From IMG/VR virus record IMGVR_UViG_3300017991_000060, positions 53,866 to 117,865 of that record: 64,000 nucleotides of DNA. One strand, given 5' to 3'. The notes under the pieces were generated by a model that was not told where the DNA came from, did not search any database, and saw only the letters and a program-made list of their open reading frames with translations. This document shows positions 41,437 to 49,726 of this stretch, one piece after another; position 1 is the stretch's first letter, and each line of letters opens with the position of its first letter. The position numbers and the translations under genes were made by a program. The DNA is from a virus.

Positions 41437-42531
41437 CTACCTCTCCCGCGCGTTCCTTATACCGGCCAAATCTACGGCGACGGTAACGAACGCCTGATTC
41501 TCGATGGGGTCGATGGCGCGGACAGTATTCCCTTCGTCGAAGGTGTACCGCTGCCCCATGTACTCCACCTCCACATCCCGAGCGGCTCTGTAGGTCCTCG
41601 CGCTGACTCGGACGAAATGGCCCTTGGATACCAAGTCTCGCAACGGCAAGCGTAACATCGGGAGGGGAGGGCTTTCCAGCTCCTCGTTGTGAGGCGTGTA
41701 TTGCGGAGGCGGCCCGAGACGCTCCAGGTCACGAAGACTCTGGATCTGCACTCCCGCGATGAGCGGCATCGACTCGACGGCCGCGCCGCGCTTGTTGTAA
41801 GCGCGTACGATAATGATCGGCTCGTTACGCTCGCTCAACGCCACCGGCACATCGAGGTACGCCTGGACGCCGGAGAGCCACGCCTCCATGCGGGTGCCGC
41901 GGAAGCGCACCCTGACCTCGGCCAGCTCACCGACCCGCCAGATGTCCTCCGGTCGCGTGCCGGGGTCGAAGGAGGCCGCCGCCACAACGGACGGGGCGGC
42001 CCCAGCGGCCTGGACGGCCTCGAACGCAACGGGGAGCGTCCACCCACCAGCGAGCGTCCACTCGGCGCGGGCGCGCGCCCCTACGTAGATCGAGGCGTCC
42101 TCCGAGGACCTAAACCCGGCGAGGACCTCCAGGGTGAACAAGTCACAGATCGGGTTGTATGCCTCGGTGGGCGGGACAAATGAAACGGCGACCTCGGCGT
42201 TCCGACCTTGGACGACGCCAGTAGGGAAGGCGGCGACACCATGCTCCTCGAACGGGGTACCGGTCGCCGGGAGACGGGTGTACCGCCACCAGCCCAAGCC
42301 GTCGGCAACGCGAAAGAAGTTCGGAGGCAACGGCTCGGGGGTGCTCGTGACGTTACCGGCCCCATCGTCGGTGAAGATGAAGTAGGCCCACTGTCCGGGG
42401 AGTGGGCCGTCCGCCTCGTCGGTGAAATCGAAGGTGACTGGAAGGCCGCTTCCGATATCGGACACCGGCGGCTCCAACGGCTCCACTAGCTCGCCACCGA
42501 ACGGGCGACCGTGCCCAATTCCGTAGGTCAT
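41437..42531 (-). CDS. Hypothetical virion-region protein, lectin-like outline
   Basis: The 364-aa protein is read from ATG 42531 behind AGCGGAG. Residues 25-230 alternate strands such as PVTFDFTDEADGPLPGQWAY, WWRYTRLPA, AEVAVSFVPPTEAYNPICDL and EVRVRFRGTRMEAWLSGVQA, like the concanavalin-like domains of fibre proteins. The C-terminal part has FVRVSARTYRAARDVEVEY. I do not recognise a specific family. It is the first gene after the helicase terminators and starts the fibre-like block. Confidence 0.4.
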   Translation of the reverse strand: MTYGIGHGRPFGGELVEPLEPPVSDIGSGLPVTFDFTDEADGPLPGQWAYFIFTDDGAGNVTSTPEPLPPNFFRVADGLGWWRYTRLPATGTPFEEHGVAAFPTGVVQGRNAEVAVSFVPPTEAYNPICDLFTLEVLAGFRSSEDASIYVGARARAEWTLAGGWTLPVAFEAVQAAGAAPSVVAAASFDPGTRPEDIWRVGELAEVRVRFRGTRMEAWLSGVQAYLDVPVALSERNEPIIIVRAYNKRGAAVESMPLIAGVQIQSLRDLERLGPPPQYTPHNEELESPPLPMLRLPLRDLVSKGHFVRVSARTYRAARDVEVEYMGQRYTFDEGNTVRAIDPIENQAFVTVAVDLAGIRNARER

Positions 42532-42582
42532 CGCGCGCTCCGCTTCCCCATTCCCTGAACACCATGTTACCAGGTACAGGAA

Positions 42583-42605
42583 GTGGGGGGCCAGAGGCCC
42601 CCCAC
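42583..42605 (-). terminator. Perfect 10-bp hairpin after the helicase gene
   Basis: GTGGGGGGCC and GGCCCCCCAC pair completely around a 3-base loop. It stands 42 bases past the helicase stop in the direction of transcription. No strong T-run follows, but the GC-rich stem should block or pause polymerase and separates the helicase from the fibre-like genes. Confidence 0.65.
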
Positions 42606-42617
42606 AAAGCGAGCGAT

Positions 42618-42637
42618 GGTCGGGCGAGCAACCGACC
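42618..42637 (-). terminator. Second hairpin after the helicase gene
   Basis: A 6-bp stem (GGTCGG with CCGACC) encloses an 8-base loop, ten bases past the helicase stop and just upstream of the stronger hairpin. The pair of hairpins may act as a tandem terminator. Confidence 0.45.
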
Positions 42638-42646
42638 ACCTACAGC

Positions 42647-44722
42647 CTAAAACTCAGCCGCCGCCTTCGCCACTGGATCTTCGCCGTCCGAATCGGAGTC
42701 TTCGGCTGGAAGCAGCCCAGCCTCCCCGACGAACTGCGACGGGCCGACGGCTTGGCCGTGCGATGAGAGCTCGGCCCAGGAGATGTGGCATCGGTCCTTC
42801 GCCCTTGTCTGGGCCACGTAAAAGAGGCGGCGCTCCTCCTCAAGCGGCGCATTCGAAAGGGGGAGGACCCCAGGAGAAGCGGCGATCACGTACACGAGCG
42901 GCCACTCCAAGCCCTTCGCCTTGTGGATCGAGGAGAACGTGACGCGAGGGATGCGGTCCCGGTCGCCGTTGAAGTCCTCAATGGCCGTAGACGCCATCCC
43001 CTTCGCGTACTCGACGAGGACGTTCGGGTCCGCGAGCGTCGAAGCGCAATGGATGAGCGCGGCGCACGCCTCGTCCACGTCCGTCATGTCGTCGTCCTGG
43101 GCTCCCTCCTCGCGGAAGTGCTTGCGGACGCCGAGGTCCTCGAACACGTAGTCCAGGGCCGCGTGGATTCCCTTCGCGCCACCGAGGTCCAGGCGACCGC
43201 GCACCTTCTCGATGGCACGGATCGCGCGGCGCACCCCGCTCGACCACCGACCGAGCTCCCCGAAGTCACGGTTTTCCTTCGTGACCGAGAGCGTAGGATT
43301 CGCGTTGAAGAACCGACGGCCTAGGTACCGAGTCGGTGCGTTCGCGCACGCCTTCCAAGAGTCCTCGTCGTCCGGGTCCAGGCACGCGCCGATGTACCCG
43401 ATGGCCGCCTTGATCTCACCGCGCCGGAAGAATGAGGACCCGGCGATCCTGTAGGGAAGCCCGGCCTTGATAGCCTCGATCTCCAGCGGGCCGGAGCAAG
43501 CGTTGATGCGGTACAACACCGCGATGTCGTCCGGGTCGATGCCATCTCGGATGTCGGTGAGGACCGAGCCCACCACCTCGGACGCCTCGTGCTCTGGGTC
43601 GCCGTAGCCTACGCCGGAGATCATGCCCTCACGGCCGGTGCCGCACACGAGGTCCGGCGTCATGCGATCATCTGCATGGCCCAGGAGCGAGTTCGCCGCG
43701 TCGATGATGACCTGGCCGGAGCGGAAGTTCCGCGAGAGCGGGTAGACCTGGGCGTCCGGGTGCCGCTCCAGGAAGGTCCGCATGAGCTCGGGCTGGGCTC
43801 CGCGGAACCCGAAGATGGATTGCATGTCATCGCCCACAGCCATGACGTGCCGCCACGGCCCAGCAAGGAACTCGCACGCGGGCCAGTTCACCGGCGCGTT
43901 GTCCTGGACCTCATCCACGAGCACGTAGGGGAACCGACCGTACCAAGGCTTCACCCACTCCTCACACCGGAGGACGGCACGACCCACGAGCGCCACCATA
44001 TCGTCGAACGTCACCCATCGGACCTCGGCGTCCTGGTCGAACCCGGCGGACTCAGGGGCGGCGCACGCCCTCTCCAGAGCGTCGTAGCATCGAGCCACCA
44101 CCTCGGCGTTGAAATCGTCGAGCGGGAGGCGCTTCCGGTGCATCGCCCACTCGGCGAATTGGGGGTACACCTTGTCCTCAACGGTCGAGGTCCAAGACCC
44201 GTCCTTGACCACCTCGCCGGAACCCCTACTGCGGTCCACCTCGTCGGGCCATATCATGTGCGCCTTCGCCATCCCGATTTCACGGAGCACGTCGCGCCGG
44301 TGGGGGAGGGACCGCCTCGCCCTGGGGCCGAGCTCTCGCTCGATGGCGACCAGTTCCTCCCGGATCACCCGCGCAATCTGCCACGCCTTCGGCACCACGG
44401 CCCCCCGCTTCGTCGGGGCGTGCCGGATGATCTCGTAAGCAACACTGTGGAGAGTCCTGTACTGGACACCGGCCGGGACGCCGAGGAGGGCGGCACGCTG
44501 GCGCATATCAGCGGCCCCGCGACGTGAAAACGTCATCATCAGGATGGTTCGCGGGTCCGCTCCGTACTCGATCAGGGTCCGGATGCGGAGAAGTAGGGTG
44601 GTCGTCTTGCCGGACCCGGCACCAGCCAAGACGAGGGCCGGTCCACTGGGGTGCATGACGATTGCTTGCTGCTCCTCCGTCGCCTGGACGGCGCAACCGC
44701 GCTGTGGATCGTACGGATTCAT
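42647..44722 (-). CDS. UvrD/Rep-type superfamily 1 DNA helicase
   Basis: The 691-aa protein has the full set of SF1A motifs: Q-motif region ATEEQQAIV, Walker A AGAGSGKTTTLL (residues 33-44), motif Ia MMTFSRRGAADMRQRA, motif II YVLVDEVQDNAPVN, motif III AVGDDMQSIFGFRGA, motif IV YPLSRNFRSG, motif V TFSSIHKAKGLEWPLVYVI and motif VI LFYVAQTRAKDR. It should unwind DNA 3' to 5' in phage replication, recombination or repair. ATG 44722 has an AGGAG site. It lies among virion genes, divergent from a plus-strand gene and closed by two hairpins, so it is likely its own transcription unit. Confidence 0.95.
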   Translation of the reverse strand: MNPYDPQRGCAVQATEEQQAIVMHPSGPALVLAGAGSGKTTTLLLRIRTLIEYGADPRTILMMTFSRRGAADMRQRAALLGVPAGVQYRTLHSVAYEIIRHAPTKRGAVVPKAWQIARVIREELVAIERELGPRARRSLPHRRDVLREIGMAKAHMIWPDEVDRSRGSGEVVKDGSWTSTVEDKVYPQFAEWAMHRKRLPLDDFNAEVVARCYDALERACAAPESAGFDQDAEVRWVTFDDMVALVGRAVLRCEEWVKPWYGRFPYVLVDEVQDNAPVNWPACEFLAGPWRHVMAVGDDMQSIFGFRGAQPELMRTFLERHPDAQVYPLSRNFRSGQVIIDAANSLLGHADDRMTPDLVCGTGREGMISGVGYGDPEHEASEVVGSVLTDIRDGIDPDDIAVLYRINACSGPLEIEAIKAGLPYRIAGSSFFRRGEIKAAIGYIGACLDPDDEDSWKACANAPTRYLGRRFFNANPTLSVTKENRDFGELGRWSSGVRRAIRAIEKVRGRLDLGGAKGIHAALDYVFEDLGVRKHFREEGAQDDDMTDVDEACAALIHCASTLADPNVLVEYAKGMASTAIEDFNGDRDRIPRVTFSSIHKAKGLEWPLVYVIAASPGVLPLSNAPLEEERRLFYVAQTRAKDRCHISWAELSSHGQAVGPSQFVGEAGLLPAEDSDSDGEDPVAKAAAEF

Positions 44723-44789
44723 CCTGGTAAACTCCTACTGCCTAGACAACGACCGAAACAGAACGGTGCGAACCGAAGGAGACAAACTC

Positions 44790-45167
44790 ATGGGTGGAAC
44801 CATCACGAACCAGTCCGACGTTGGCCGCAAGTGGCCGACCACCGCGCTCGCCCCTCGGGTCCTCACCGAGCTGGAAGGCGCGTTCATGGAGAAGATCACG
44901 GGTCCGGCCGCACTCGCCGCGGTCGAGCTGAGCCACCCCGTGGAGCAGCTCATGCACATCTTCTCCTACGTCACGGCAACGGGTGCCTGGAGCGCCGTCA
45001 CCCCAAATCCGGTCGAGGGCACGAACTTCTCCGTCACCCCCTCGAACGCCAACGGCAAGGGCGAGCTTACCGAACTCAACGGCGACAACTACGCGGCCGA
45101 GACGTGGTTCGTCCTGTACCGGCGTCCCGAGGCCGAGGGCACCATCGGCGGCCAACACGCCGTCTAG
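44790..45167 (+). CDS. Plus-strand orphan, 125 aa, unknown
   Basis: One of only two plus-strand genes. ATG 44790 stands behind a good GAAGGAG site; the 125-aa product starts MGGTITNQSDVGRKWPTTAL, has a helix LAAVELSHPVEQLMHIFSYV and a beta-rich C-terminal half (TNFSVTPSNANGKGELTELN, ETWFVLYRRPE). It is divergent from the helicase across 67 bases that must hold both promoters, and its TAG overlaps the TAG of the facing membrane protein gene in the palindrome CTAG. I recognise no family. Its opposite strand suggests expression at a different time from the virion genes. Confidence 0.65.
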   Translation: MGGTITNQSDVGRKWPTTALAPRVLTELEGAFMEKITGPAALAAVELSHPVEQLMHIFSYVTATGAWSAVTPNPVEGTNFSVTPSNANGKGELTELNGDNYAAETWFVLYRRPEAEGTIGGQHAV

Positions 45168-45400
45168 TACCCCGCCGCCCACCGGAACCACCTGACGGCC
45201 AGCCCGATGACTAGGCCGATCAAGGGGATTCCCACGCACACGAGAAAGAACGTCACGATGGAGAGCGCCAGCTTCGCGCGGGCGACCTCCTCGTGACGCT
45301 CCGCCGCGTACCTCTTCTCGTACTCGGCCCGCACGGCCGCCTCGACCCGCTGCTTCGCGAGCTCCTCAGCCGGGGTCAGCTTCTCGTCCTTGCCTGGCAC
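45164..45400 (-). CDS. Small membrane protein
   Basis: The 78-aa protein begins with GTG (45400) after GGGAGGG. Residues 5-42 are charged and helical (TPAEELAKQRVEAAVRAEYE). Residues 44-70 form a strongly hydrophobic segment, LALSIVTFFLVCVGIPLIGL then VIGLAVRW, with positive residues after it. A single-pass or hairpin topology is possible. It could be a lysis factor such as a holin or a membrane anchor, but no lysis gene is nearby to support that. Confidence 0.55.
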   Translation of the reverse strand: MPGKDEKLTPAEELAKQRVEAAVRAEYEKRYAAERHEEVARAKLALSIVTFFLVCVGIPLIGLVIGLAVRWFRWAAGY

Positions 45401-45403
45401 CTA

Positions 45404-46432
45404 CTACCCTCCCGCGGGCGGCGTCGTCTCGGGTGCCGGGGTCCCGCGCATAAGGTGGGCGAGCCCGGCGGCCTGAAGCGCGCCGTCCACGCTCCCGTAC
45501 TTGGCGAAGTCATGGGGGAGGTTCAGCGACCAGAGGACCGCGCAAATCTGGCCATCGTACATACCGAGCATCTTGTCCTGGGCGGCGATCTTCCCCTGGA
45601 GGTCCGCTACCTGCGCCTTGACGCCCTGCTGGCCCTGAAGAACCTTGAGCTGCGCGATCATCGCGTCGAGCGTAGCGCGGATCTCGTGGGCCTTCTCCTC
45701 CTTGCGGAAAGCGGCCCCCAGGCGCTCGTCCCAGGTACGGTCGGTGTGCCCGGCCGGTGCGGTGCTGGCCGCCGGGGCGTCGATGACGTTCGCGGCCTTG
45801 CCGCTCGGGGCGGCCCCCAGGAGCTTGTTCGCCACGGTGATGACGGAATCCTTCGGGAGCCTGCCCTTGTCCTTCAGGTCGCCGTTGAGGAGGGCCTTGC
45901 GAGCGTCGCCTACCGTCTTGCACCCGCACTTCTCCGCGCCCTTCAGCTCCTTCTTCTCCAGGCCGAGGACAGAGATGGGATAATCGTCGAAGGACCCGAG
46001 GGGGGCATCACCGGCATCGTCCACAGTGGTAGGCACGCCGGCCGCGGCGAGGCCCTCGATCTCCTTGTCCTTCTTCGCGAGGTCGCTGCGGAGCGCCTCG
46101 ATGGTGGCCTCCAGCTCCGCGATGGTCCTAGCGTCGGACCCATCCGGGGCGGCGGCGCGGGCCTTCCTCAGCTCCTCTTTGAGCTTCTCGACTTCAACGT
46201 TGGCGGCCGGAGCTGCCTGGGCCTTGGCGAGCGCCTCGCGCGCCTCGTCACGCTCACGGAGGAGCTGCTCAGCGCGTGCGTTCGCGGCCGTCATCGCCCC
46301 CTCGGCGTAGGCGATGTCCTCGGGGTCGTCCTGGGGCTCCGCCGGCTCCGCACCGTCCGGGCTGAGGAAGATGATGGTCGCCGTCATTCCGGCGGCCTGG
46401 GCCGCCTTGATCGCTTCCTTGATGTGCGTCAC
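45404..46432 (-). CDS. Coiled-coil protein with an RNAP alpha-CTD-like segment
   Basis: The 342-aa protein is translated from GTG 46432, in a GTGA overlap with the upstream gene. Residues 45-133 form a long Ala/Glu/Arg coiled coil (RAEQLLRERDEAREALAKAQ). Residues 150-206 read YPISVLGLEKKELKGAEKCG, then TVGDARKALLNGDL and VITVANKLLG. This resembles the helix-hairpin-helix fold of the RNA polymerase alpha C-terminal domain, in which L-x-L-S/E...T-V-G-D-L is typical. Residues 235-310 form another helical bundle. It might bind DNA or host polymerase; that is an inference from outline. Confidence 0.4.
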   Translation of the reverse strand: MTHIKEAIKAAQAAGMTATIIFLSPDGAEPAEPQDDPEDIAYAEGAMTAANARAEQLLRERDEAREALAKAQAAPAANVEVEKLKEELRKARAAAPDGSDARTIAELEATIEALRSDLAKKDKEIEGLAAAGVPTTVDDAGDAPLGSFDDYPISVLGLEKKELKGAEKCGCKTVGDARKALLNGDLKDKGRLPKDSVITVANKLLGAAPSGKAANVIDAPAASTAPAGHTDRTWDERLGAAFRKEEKAHEIRATLDAMIAQLKVLQGQQGVKAQVADLQGKIAAQDKMLGMYDGQICAVLWSLNLPHDFAKYGSVDGALQAAGLAHLMRGTPAPETTPPAGG

Positions 46433-46920
46433 TTGCTCGCTCCCTTCGCTTTGAGTAAACGTCGCGCGACCTCATCGGCCGCACGCTTCGCCGCTTCCTT
46501 CGTCTCCTCGATGATCTGTGCGTGCTGTTCTCGCGCCGCCTTCGTCCTGGCGCGTTCGACCCGGAACGTAGACGGGTGCTCGACCTTCACGGCTTGGAAG
46601 ATGTCGATCTTGGCCTTCTTCGCGCCGTCCACGAAGGCGGCCGTGGGCTTGAACTCTCGTGCGAGCTCCACCGGTGGGATGAGTTCCGCCAGCTTCTCGG
46701 GGTCCGTCACACTGAAGGACCTACGTGAGCCGAACACAACGTTCCCTTGCTCCACGATGAGCTTGTCCTGGTTGTCCTCGGAGAGCATCAGCTCCAGGCG
46801 GGCACGATCCTCCTCGATGAGAGTCTCCAGGGCCTTGGCTCGTGACTTCAGGATGCATATTCGGGAGAGGAGGAGCTCCTTCTCCGCGGCGCGCTGGGTA
46901 GACGTAGCGGTGGTTTCCAA
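46429..46920 (-). CDS. Conserved-looking coiled-coil phage protein, unknown function
   Basis: The 163-aa protein uses TTG 46920 as start, supported by GGAGG seven bases upstream. It consists of an N-terminal coiled coil (ELLLSRICILKSRAKALETL), a small core (GNVVFGSRRSFSVTDPEKLA, then FKPTAAFVDGAKKAKIDIF) and a basic C-terminal helix (EETKEAAKRAADEVARRLL). Proteins with this core, a beta hairpin then S-V-T-D-P-E-x-L-A, occur in many phages near recombination genes; their role is unknown to me. It is coupled to the next gene by the GTGA overlap. Confidence 0.45.
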   Translation of the reverse strand: METTATSTQRAAEKELLLSRICILKSRAKALETLIEEDRARLELMLSEDNQDKLIVEQGNVVFGSRRSFSVTDPEKLAELIPPVELAREFKPTAAFVDGAKKAKIDIFQAVKVEHPSTFRVERARTKAAREQHAQIIEETKEAAKRAADEVARRLLKAKGASK

Positions 46921-46959
46921 GGTGTCGCCTCCTACGGTCCGTCACAACCTCGTGTGATT

Positions 46960-47253
46960 TTACTCTGCCGCCACGCGTTTGTCAACGGGGCGGGGGAAGG
47001 TGGCGTAGATGTCGCCATCCCCCTCGAACGGTGTACGTTCGAGAAGACGAGTCAGAGCGGTTTCTAGCACGACCCTGTGCGCGCCCTCGGATCGAAGGTC
47101 GCGGAGAGCCCGGCACGCGCCCCTGGTGGTCTGCGCGGAGCCTACGCGCTCCTCCAGCGTCTCCAGGAACGCCCGGTTGAACTCCTCGACGAACGCATCG
47201 TGCGTGTACTTCAGCCCGGCCACTTCGACGAGCTCCACCCTCGCCTCATCCAC
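46960..47253 (-). CDS. Hypothetical helical protein
   Basis: The 97-aa protein is read from GTG 47253, seven bases after GGAGG and overlapping the end of the RusA gene by eight bases. It is mainly helical (DAFVEEFNRAFLETLEERVG, HRVVLETALTRLLERTPFEG). No family is apparent. After its TAA, a 39-base gap holds a small TCACA/TGTGA inverted repeat and the GGAGG of the next gene. Confidence 0.45.
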   Translation of the reverse strand: MDEARVELVEVAGLKYTHDAFVEEFNRAFLETLEERVGSAQTTRGACRALRDLRSEGAHRVVLETALTRLLERTPFEGDGDIYATFPRPVDKRVAAE

Positions 47254-47761
47254 GCCATTCCTCCACGACCACCTCAATCCGCGGAGCGCCACCGACCTCG
47301 TGGTACCACTTGCTCGTGTGCTTCTCGACGATCTGGGAGTCGTTCACGTAGGCAATTCCCTGAATGGCGTCCTCGACGGCCTTCTCCACGTTGCCGAGGT
47401 CCACCACCTTCTTCGGGCACGGGACGCGGCCGGTGTGCTTGCGCCACGCCTTGAGATCCTTCGCGAGCGTCTTGGGGCGGGGGAGGTAAATGGCCATCCG
47501 AAACGTCACCGGCCCCTGGATCGGGTCGCCGCACGCCTGGGAAGCGAACAAGGCGACGCGGGACTGATAGGTCCTCGTACGCGCTGGCTTCACGCCTCGG
47601 GTGAACTTCCGGCCGTCCTTCGTCTCGCCGCGGAACACGTCCGGGGCCTTCCACGGCCTCGGCGGACCGGGCACGACGAACACGTAGCGGATCGGCGGGG
47701 GCTCCCCACCGTTCGGGCCGCTGAAATCGAGCATGGCGTCACGGATAAGGTCCGGCGTCAC
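47246..47761 (-). CDS. rusA: RusA-family Holliday junction resolvase
   Basis: The 171-aa protein starts at GTG 47761 in a GTGA overlap. It has YVFVVPGPPRPWKAPDVFRG, then VTFRMAIYLPRPKT, KHTGRVPCPKKVVDLGNVEK, AVEDAIQGIAYVNDSQIVEK and HEVGGAPRIEVVVEE. The order (substrate strands with YLPRPKT, then K-x-x-D-x-x-N-x-x-K, D-A-I-x-G, N/D-D-S-Q-I-V) is that of RusA endonucleases, whose acidic residues bind metal and cut four-way junctions. The first acidic motif reads VDLGN rather than the usual PDxDN, so one metal ligand may differ. It likely resolves branched DNA before packaging. Confidence 0.85.
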   Translation of the reverse strand: MTPDLIRDAMLDFSGPNGGEPPPIRYVFVVPGPPRPWKAPDVFRGETKDGRKFTRGVKPARTRTYQSRVALFASQACGDPIQGPVTFRMAIYLPRPKTLAKDLKAWRKHTGRVPCPKKVVDLGNVEKAVEDAIQGIAYVNDSQIVEKHTSKWYHEVGGAPRIEVVVEEWRG

Positions 47762-49548
47762 ACATCCTCCCCGACCATCGCCGCGATGACCTGGGCAGAT
47801 TCCGTCATCACCCCGGCCTCCGACAGCGCATCCCACAACTCCTCCATCGCCCCGCGGATCAGGTTCGAGAAGTGGAGCGCATCCGCCCTACCGCGCACCC
47901 CGAGCACGGTGAGTTCGAGGGCCGCCACCAGGCGGTCCAGGAGGTCCTCGATGTACCCCTTGCGGAGCGGCCGTTGACGCACGGCCTGGGCAAGCATCTT
48001 CGCGATGTAGTAGAGGTCGATGGTCCTGAAGGCGGACGCCTCGGGGGCGAAGCCCTCCAGGATGGCCCCGGCCGGGACACCAGAGAGGTACGCCTCAACG
48101 AACCCGCCGTGTCCGGCGGCCCCACCAAGTTCGCGGTCGGCCGTGAGCCACCGCACCGCCCAGACGGCCCAATCGTCGTCCTCATCACCGTCAACGAAGG
48201 CGATGGAGTTCACCTCGTCGCCACTCTCCTGGGCCACCTTGTCCATGATGTCGGATTCGTCAGCTTCGTACTTCGTGAGGACGTAGATGTCCACGTCGTC
48301 ATCGTGAAGCTCCTCGAAATCGCCGCGCCCCCAAAGTGCGGCGGCGCGGCGCGGGAACGTCTTGCGAATCTTCTTAGTGATCTTGAACCGGCGCACCTCG
48401 GTGATACCAAGCTTCCGGCGGCGTCCCTCCGTGAGCCCGTGGCGGCGGCGTGCAGCGCGGGAGCGCGTGCGCTCATCCGCAAGCGGCGGCATCACGCTCG
48501 CGGGCGGAATCGTAGGGTTCTTCGGCATCCGCCTCCCCTTGAATGGATTCTGGGCCTGGGGGCGTTGCCTCGCCAGGCGCTTCGCGAGGGACCGCGCTCG
48601 GCGCTTCCGGCCCAGTCCGTGGTCGGCCTCTTTGATGCGCTTCAGGGACTCGACCATCATCTTCCGCTTCGGTAGGTCCTGGGCGCGCTTCTGAACGTCG
48701 ATGGGGTGCGCCACCCGCATGACGATGCGATGGCGGCAGTTCGTGAGGCAGCTCGTGGACCCATCACGCGGCACGGCCGGGATGTTCTCCTTCGTGAAGG
48801 GGCTCCGCTCCATCATGTAGATGCACCCAGGACAGATGCGGCCCTCTTGCTTCGGGTCCTGGTCCGGCGGCTTCGGACCCATCCAGTACAAGAGGGTCTG
48901 AGGGGGGAGCGCAACGATCCGCGCGCTCTCGTACATGAAGCGGAGCGCCTTGATGTAGTTGTCGAACCGCTGCCACACCCGGTCGCGCGCCTTCTCGTTC
49001 TCCTCCAGCACGCCGCTCCGCTTCTGTCGGCGCACCTCGTCCATGAAAAGCTGCCAGTACGAGAGCTCCTCTCGGACCGCGGACCGGAACCATCGCTCCT
49101 CCTCGGCCAGCGTCTCGGGGGCCGGCGTGAACCGCTCCACCCCGGACGCCTTCCGGCCGATGTCGCGCATCTTGGAGTAGGCGATCATCCAGTGCGCCGC
49201 GGATTCCTCCTGGAGCTTGCGGAATGAGACGGTCCCCCGGAGGTACCCGCGGAGGAGGCTCCCAATGTCGCGGCGCGCTTCGCTCACCGCGGGCTTCATC
49301 TCGCGCATGGCGTTGACGCCCGCTTGCTTCACATGGTACCGGACGTTCGCACGGACCTGGTGTCGTAGGCGTCGGTCACGCTCGCCCACGTCTCCGCCGA
49401 GCTGCGCGGTGCCCACAGCCTTCCCTTCGGTGAGCGATTCGAGGATCTCCGCAGCCGGGGCGTCGAGCCCGGCGAAGGGGTCGGTCGTCTCCCCGAGGGG
49501 GAGGCCGGGGTCATTCTCCACGAAGAGGAAAGCGTCCATGTCGTCCAT
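47758..49548 (-). CDS. MuF-like minor head protein with long C-terminal extension
   Basis: The 596-aa protein lies directly after the portal and a tiny zinc-ribbon gene, the MuF position. Residues 55-215 are helical. Residues 236-279 (GRICPGCIYMMERSPF, then IPAVPRDGSTSCLTNCRHRI) give Cys239, Cys242, Cys267 and Cys271; this C-x2-C...G-x-T-x-C-L-x-N-C pattern is typical of the C-terminal end of MuF/gp7-type head morphogenesis proteins. The remaining 300 residues are an extra: a basic linker (290-385), an acidic beta-rich part (DDDVDIYVLTKYEADESDI) and a helical end. Its stop overlaps the RusA start. Confidence 0.7.
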   Translation of the reverse strand: MDDMDAFLFVENDPGLPLGETTDPFAGLDAPAAEILESLTEGKAVGTAQLGGDVGERDRRLRHQVRANVRYHVKQAGVNAMREMKPAVSEARRDIGSLLRGYLRGTVSFRKLQEESAAHWMIAYSKMRDIGRKASGVERFTPAPETLAEEERWFRSAVREELSYWQLFMDEVRRQKRSGVLEENEKARDRVWQRFDNYIKALRFMYESARIVALPPQTLLYWMGPKPPDQDPKQEGRICPGCIYMMERSPFTKENIPAVPRDGSTSCLTNCRHRIVMRVAHPIDVQKRAQDLPKRKMMVESLKRIKEADHGLGRKRRARSLAKRLARQRPQAQNPFKGRRMPKNPTIPPASVMPPLADERTRSRAARRRHGLTEGRRRKLGITEVRRFKITKKIRKTFPRRAAALWGRGDFEELHDDDVDIYVLTKYEADESDIMDKVAQESGDEVNSIAFVDGDEDDDWAVWAVRWLTADRELGGAAGHGGFVEAYLSGVPAGAILEGFAPEASAFRTIDLYYIAKMLAQAVRQRPLRKGYIEDLLDRLVAALELTVLGVRGRADALHFSNLIRGAMEELWDALSEAGVMTESAQVIAAMVGEDV

Positions 49549-49551
49549 CGC

Positions 49552-49725
49552 TCAGTCCAGTAGGAGCCGCCGCCCGCACGTCGGGCACGGCTTGCCCTCG
49601 GGAACCTTGCGCCCGCACCGGCACTCCCAGTGCACCACCACCTCCACCTGTCCGGGGTGCTTCGTGCTCGTCGGCTCGTCCGACGGGATCGGCTTGTAGT
49701 GGTAGCTGCGGTCGCTCGGGATCAT
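49552..49725 (-). CDS. 57-aa zinc-ribbon protein after the portal
   Basis: ATG 49725 follows the portal TGA by one base and is served by GGTGGAG. The product ends in WECRCGRKVPEGKPCPTCGR, a compact zinc ribbon (CxC...CxxC), followed by LLLD. An in-frame ATG at 49758 would lie within the portal gene and is less likely. It may help head assembly or be a small regulator; nothing further can be said. Confidence 0.55.
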   Translation of the reverse strand: MIPSDRSYHYKPIPSDEPTSTKHPGQVEVVVHWECRCGRKVPEGKPCPTCGRRLLLD

Positions 49726-49726
49726 C

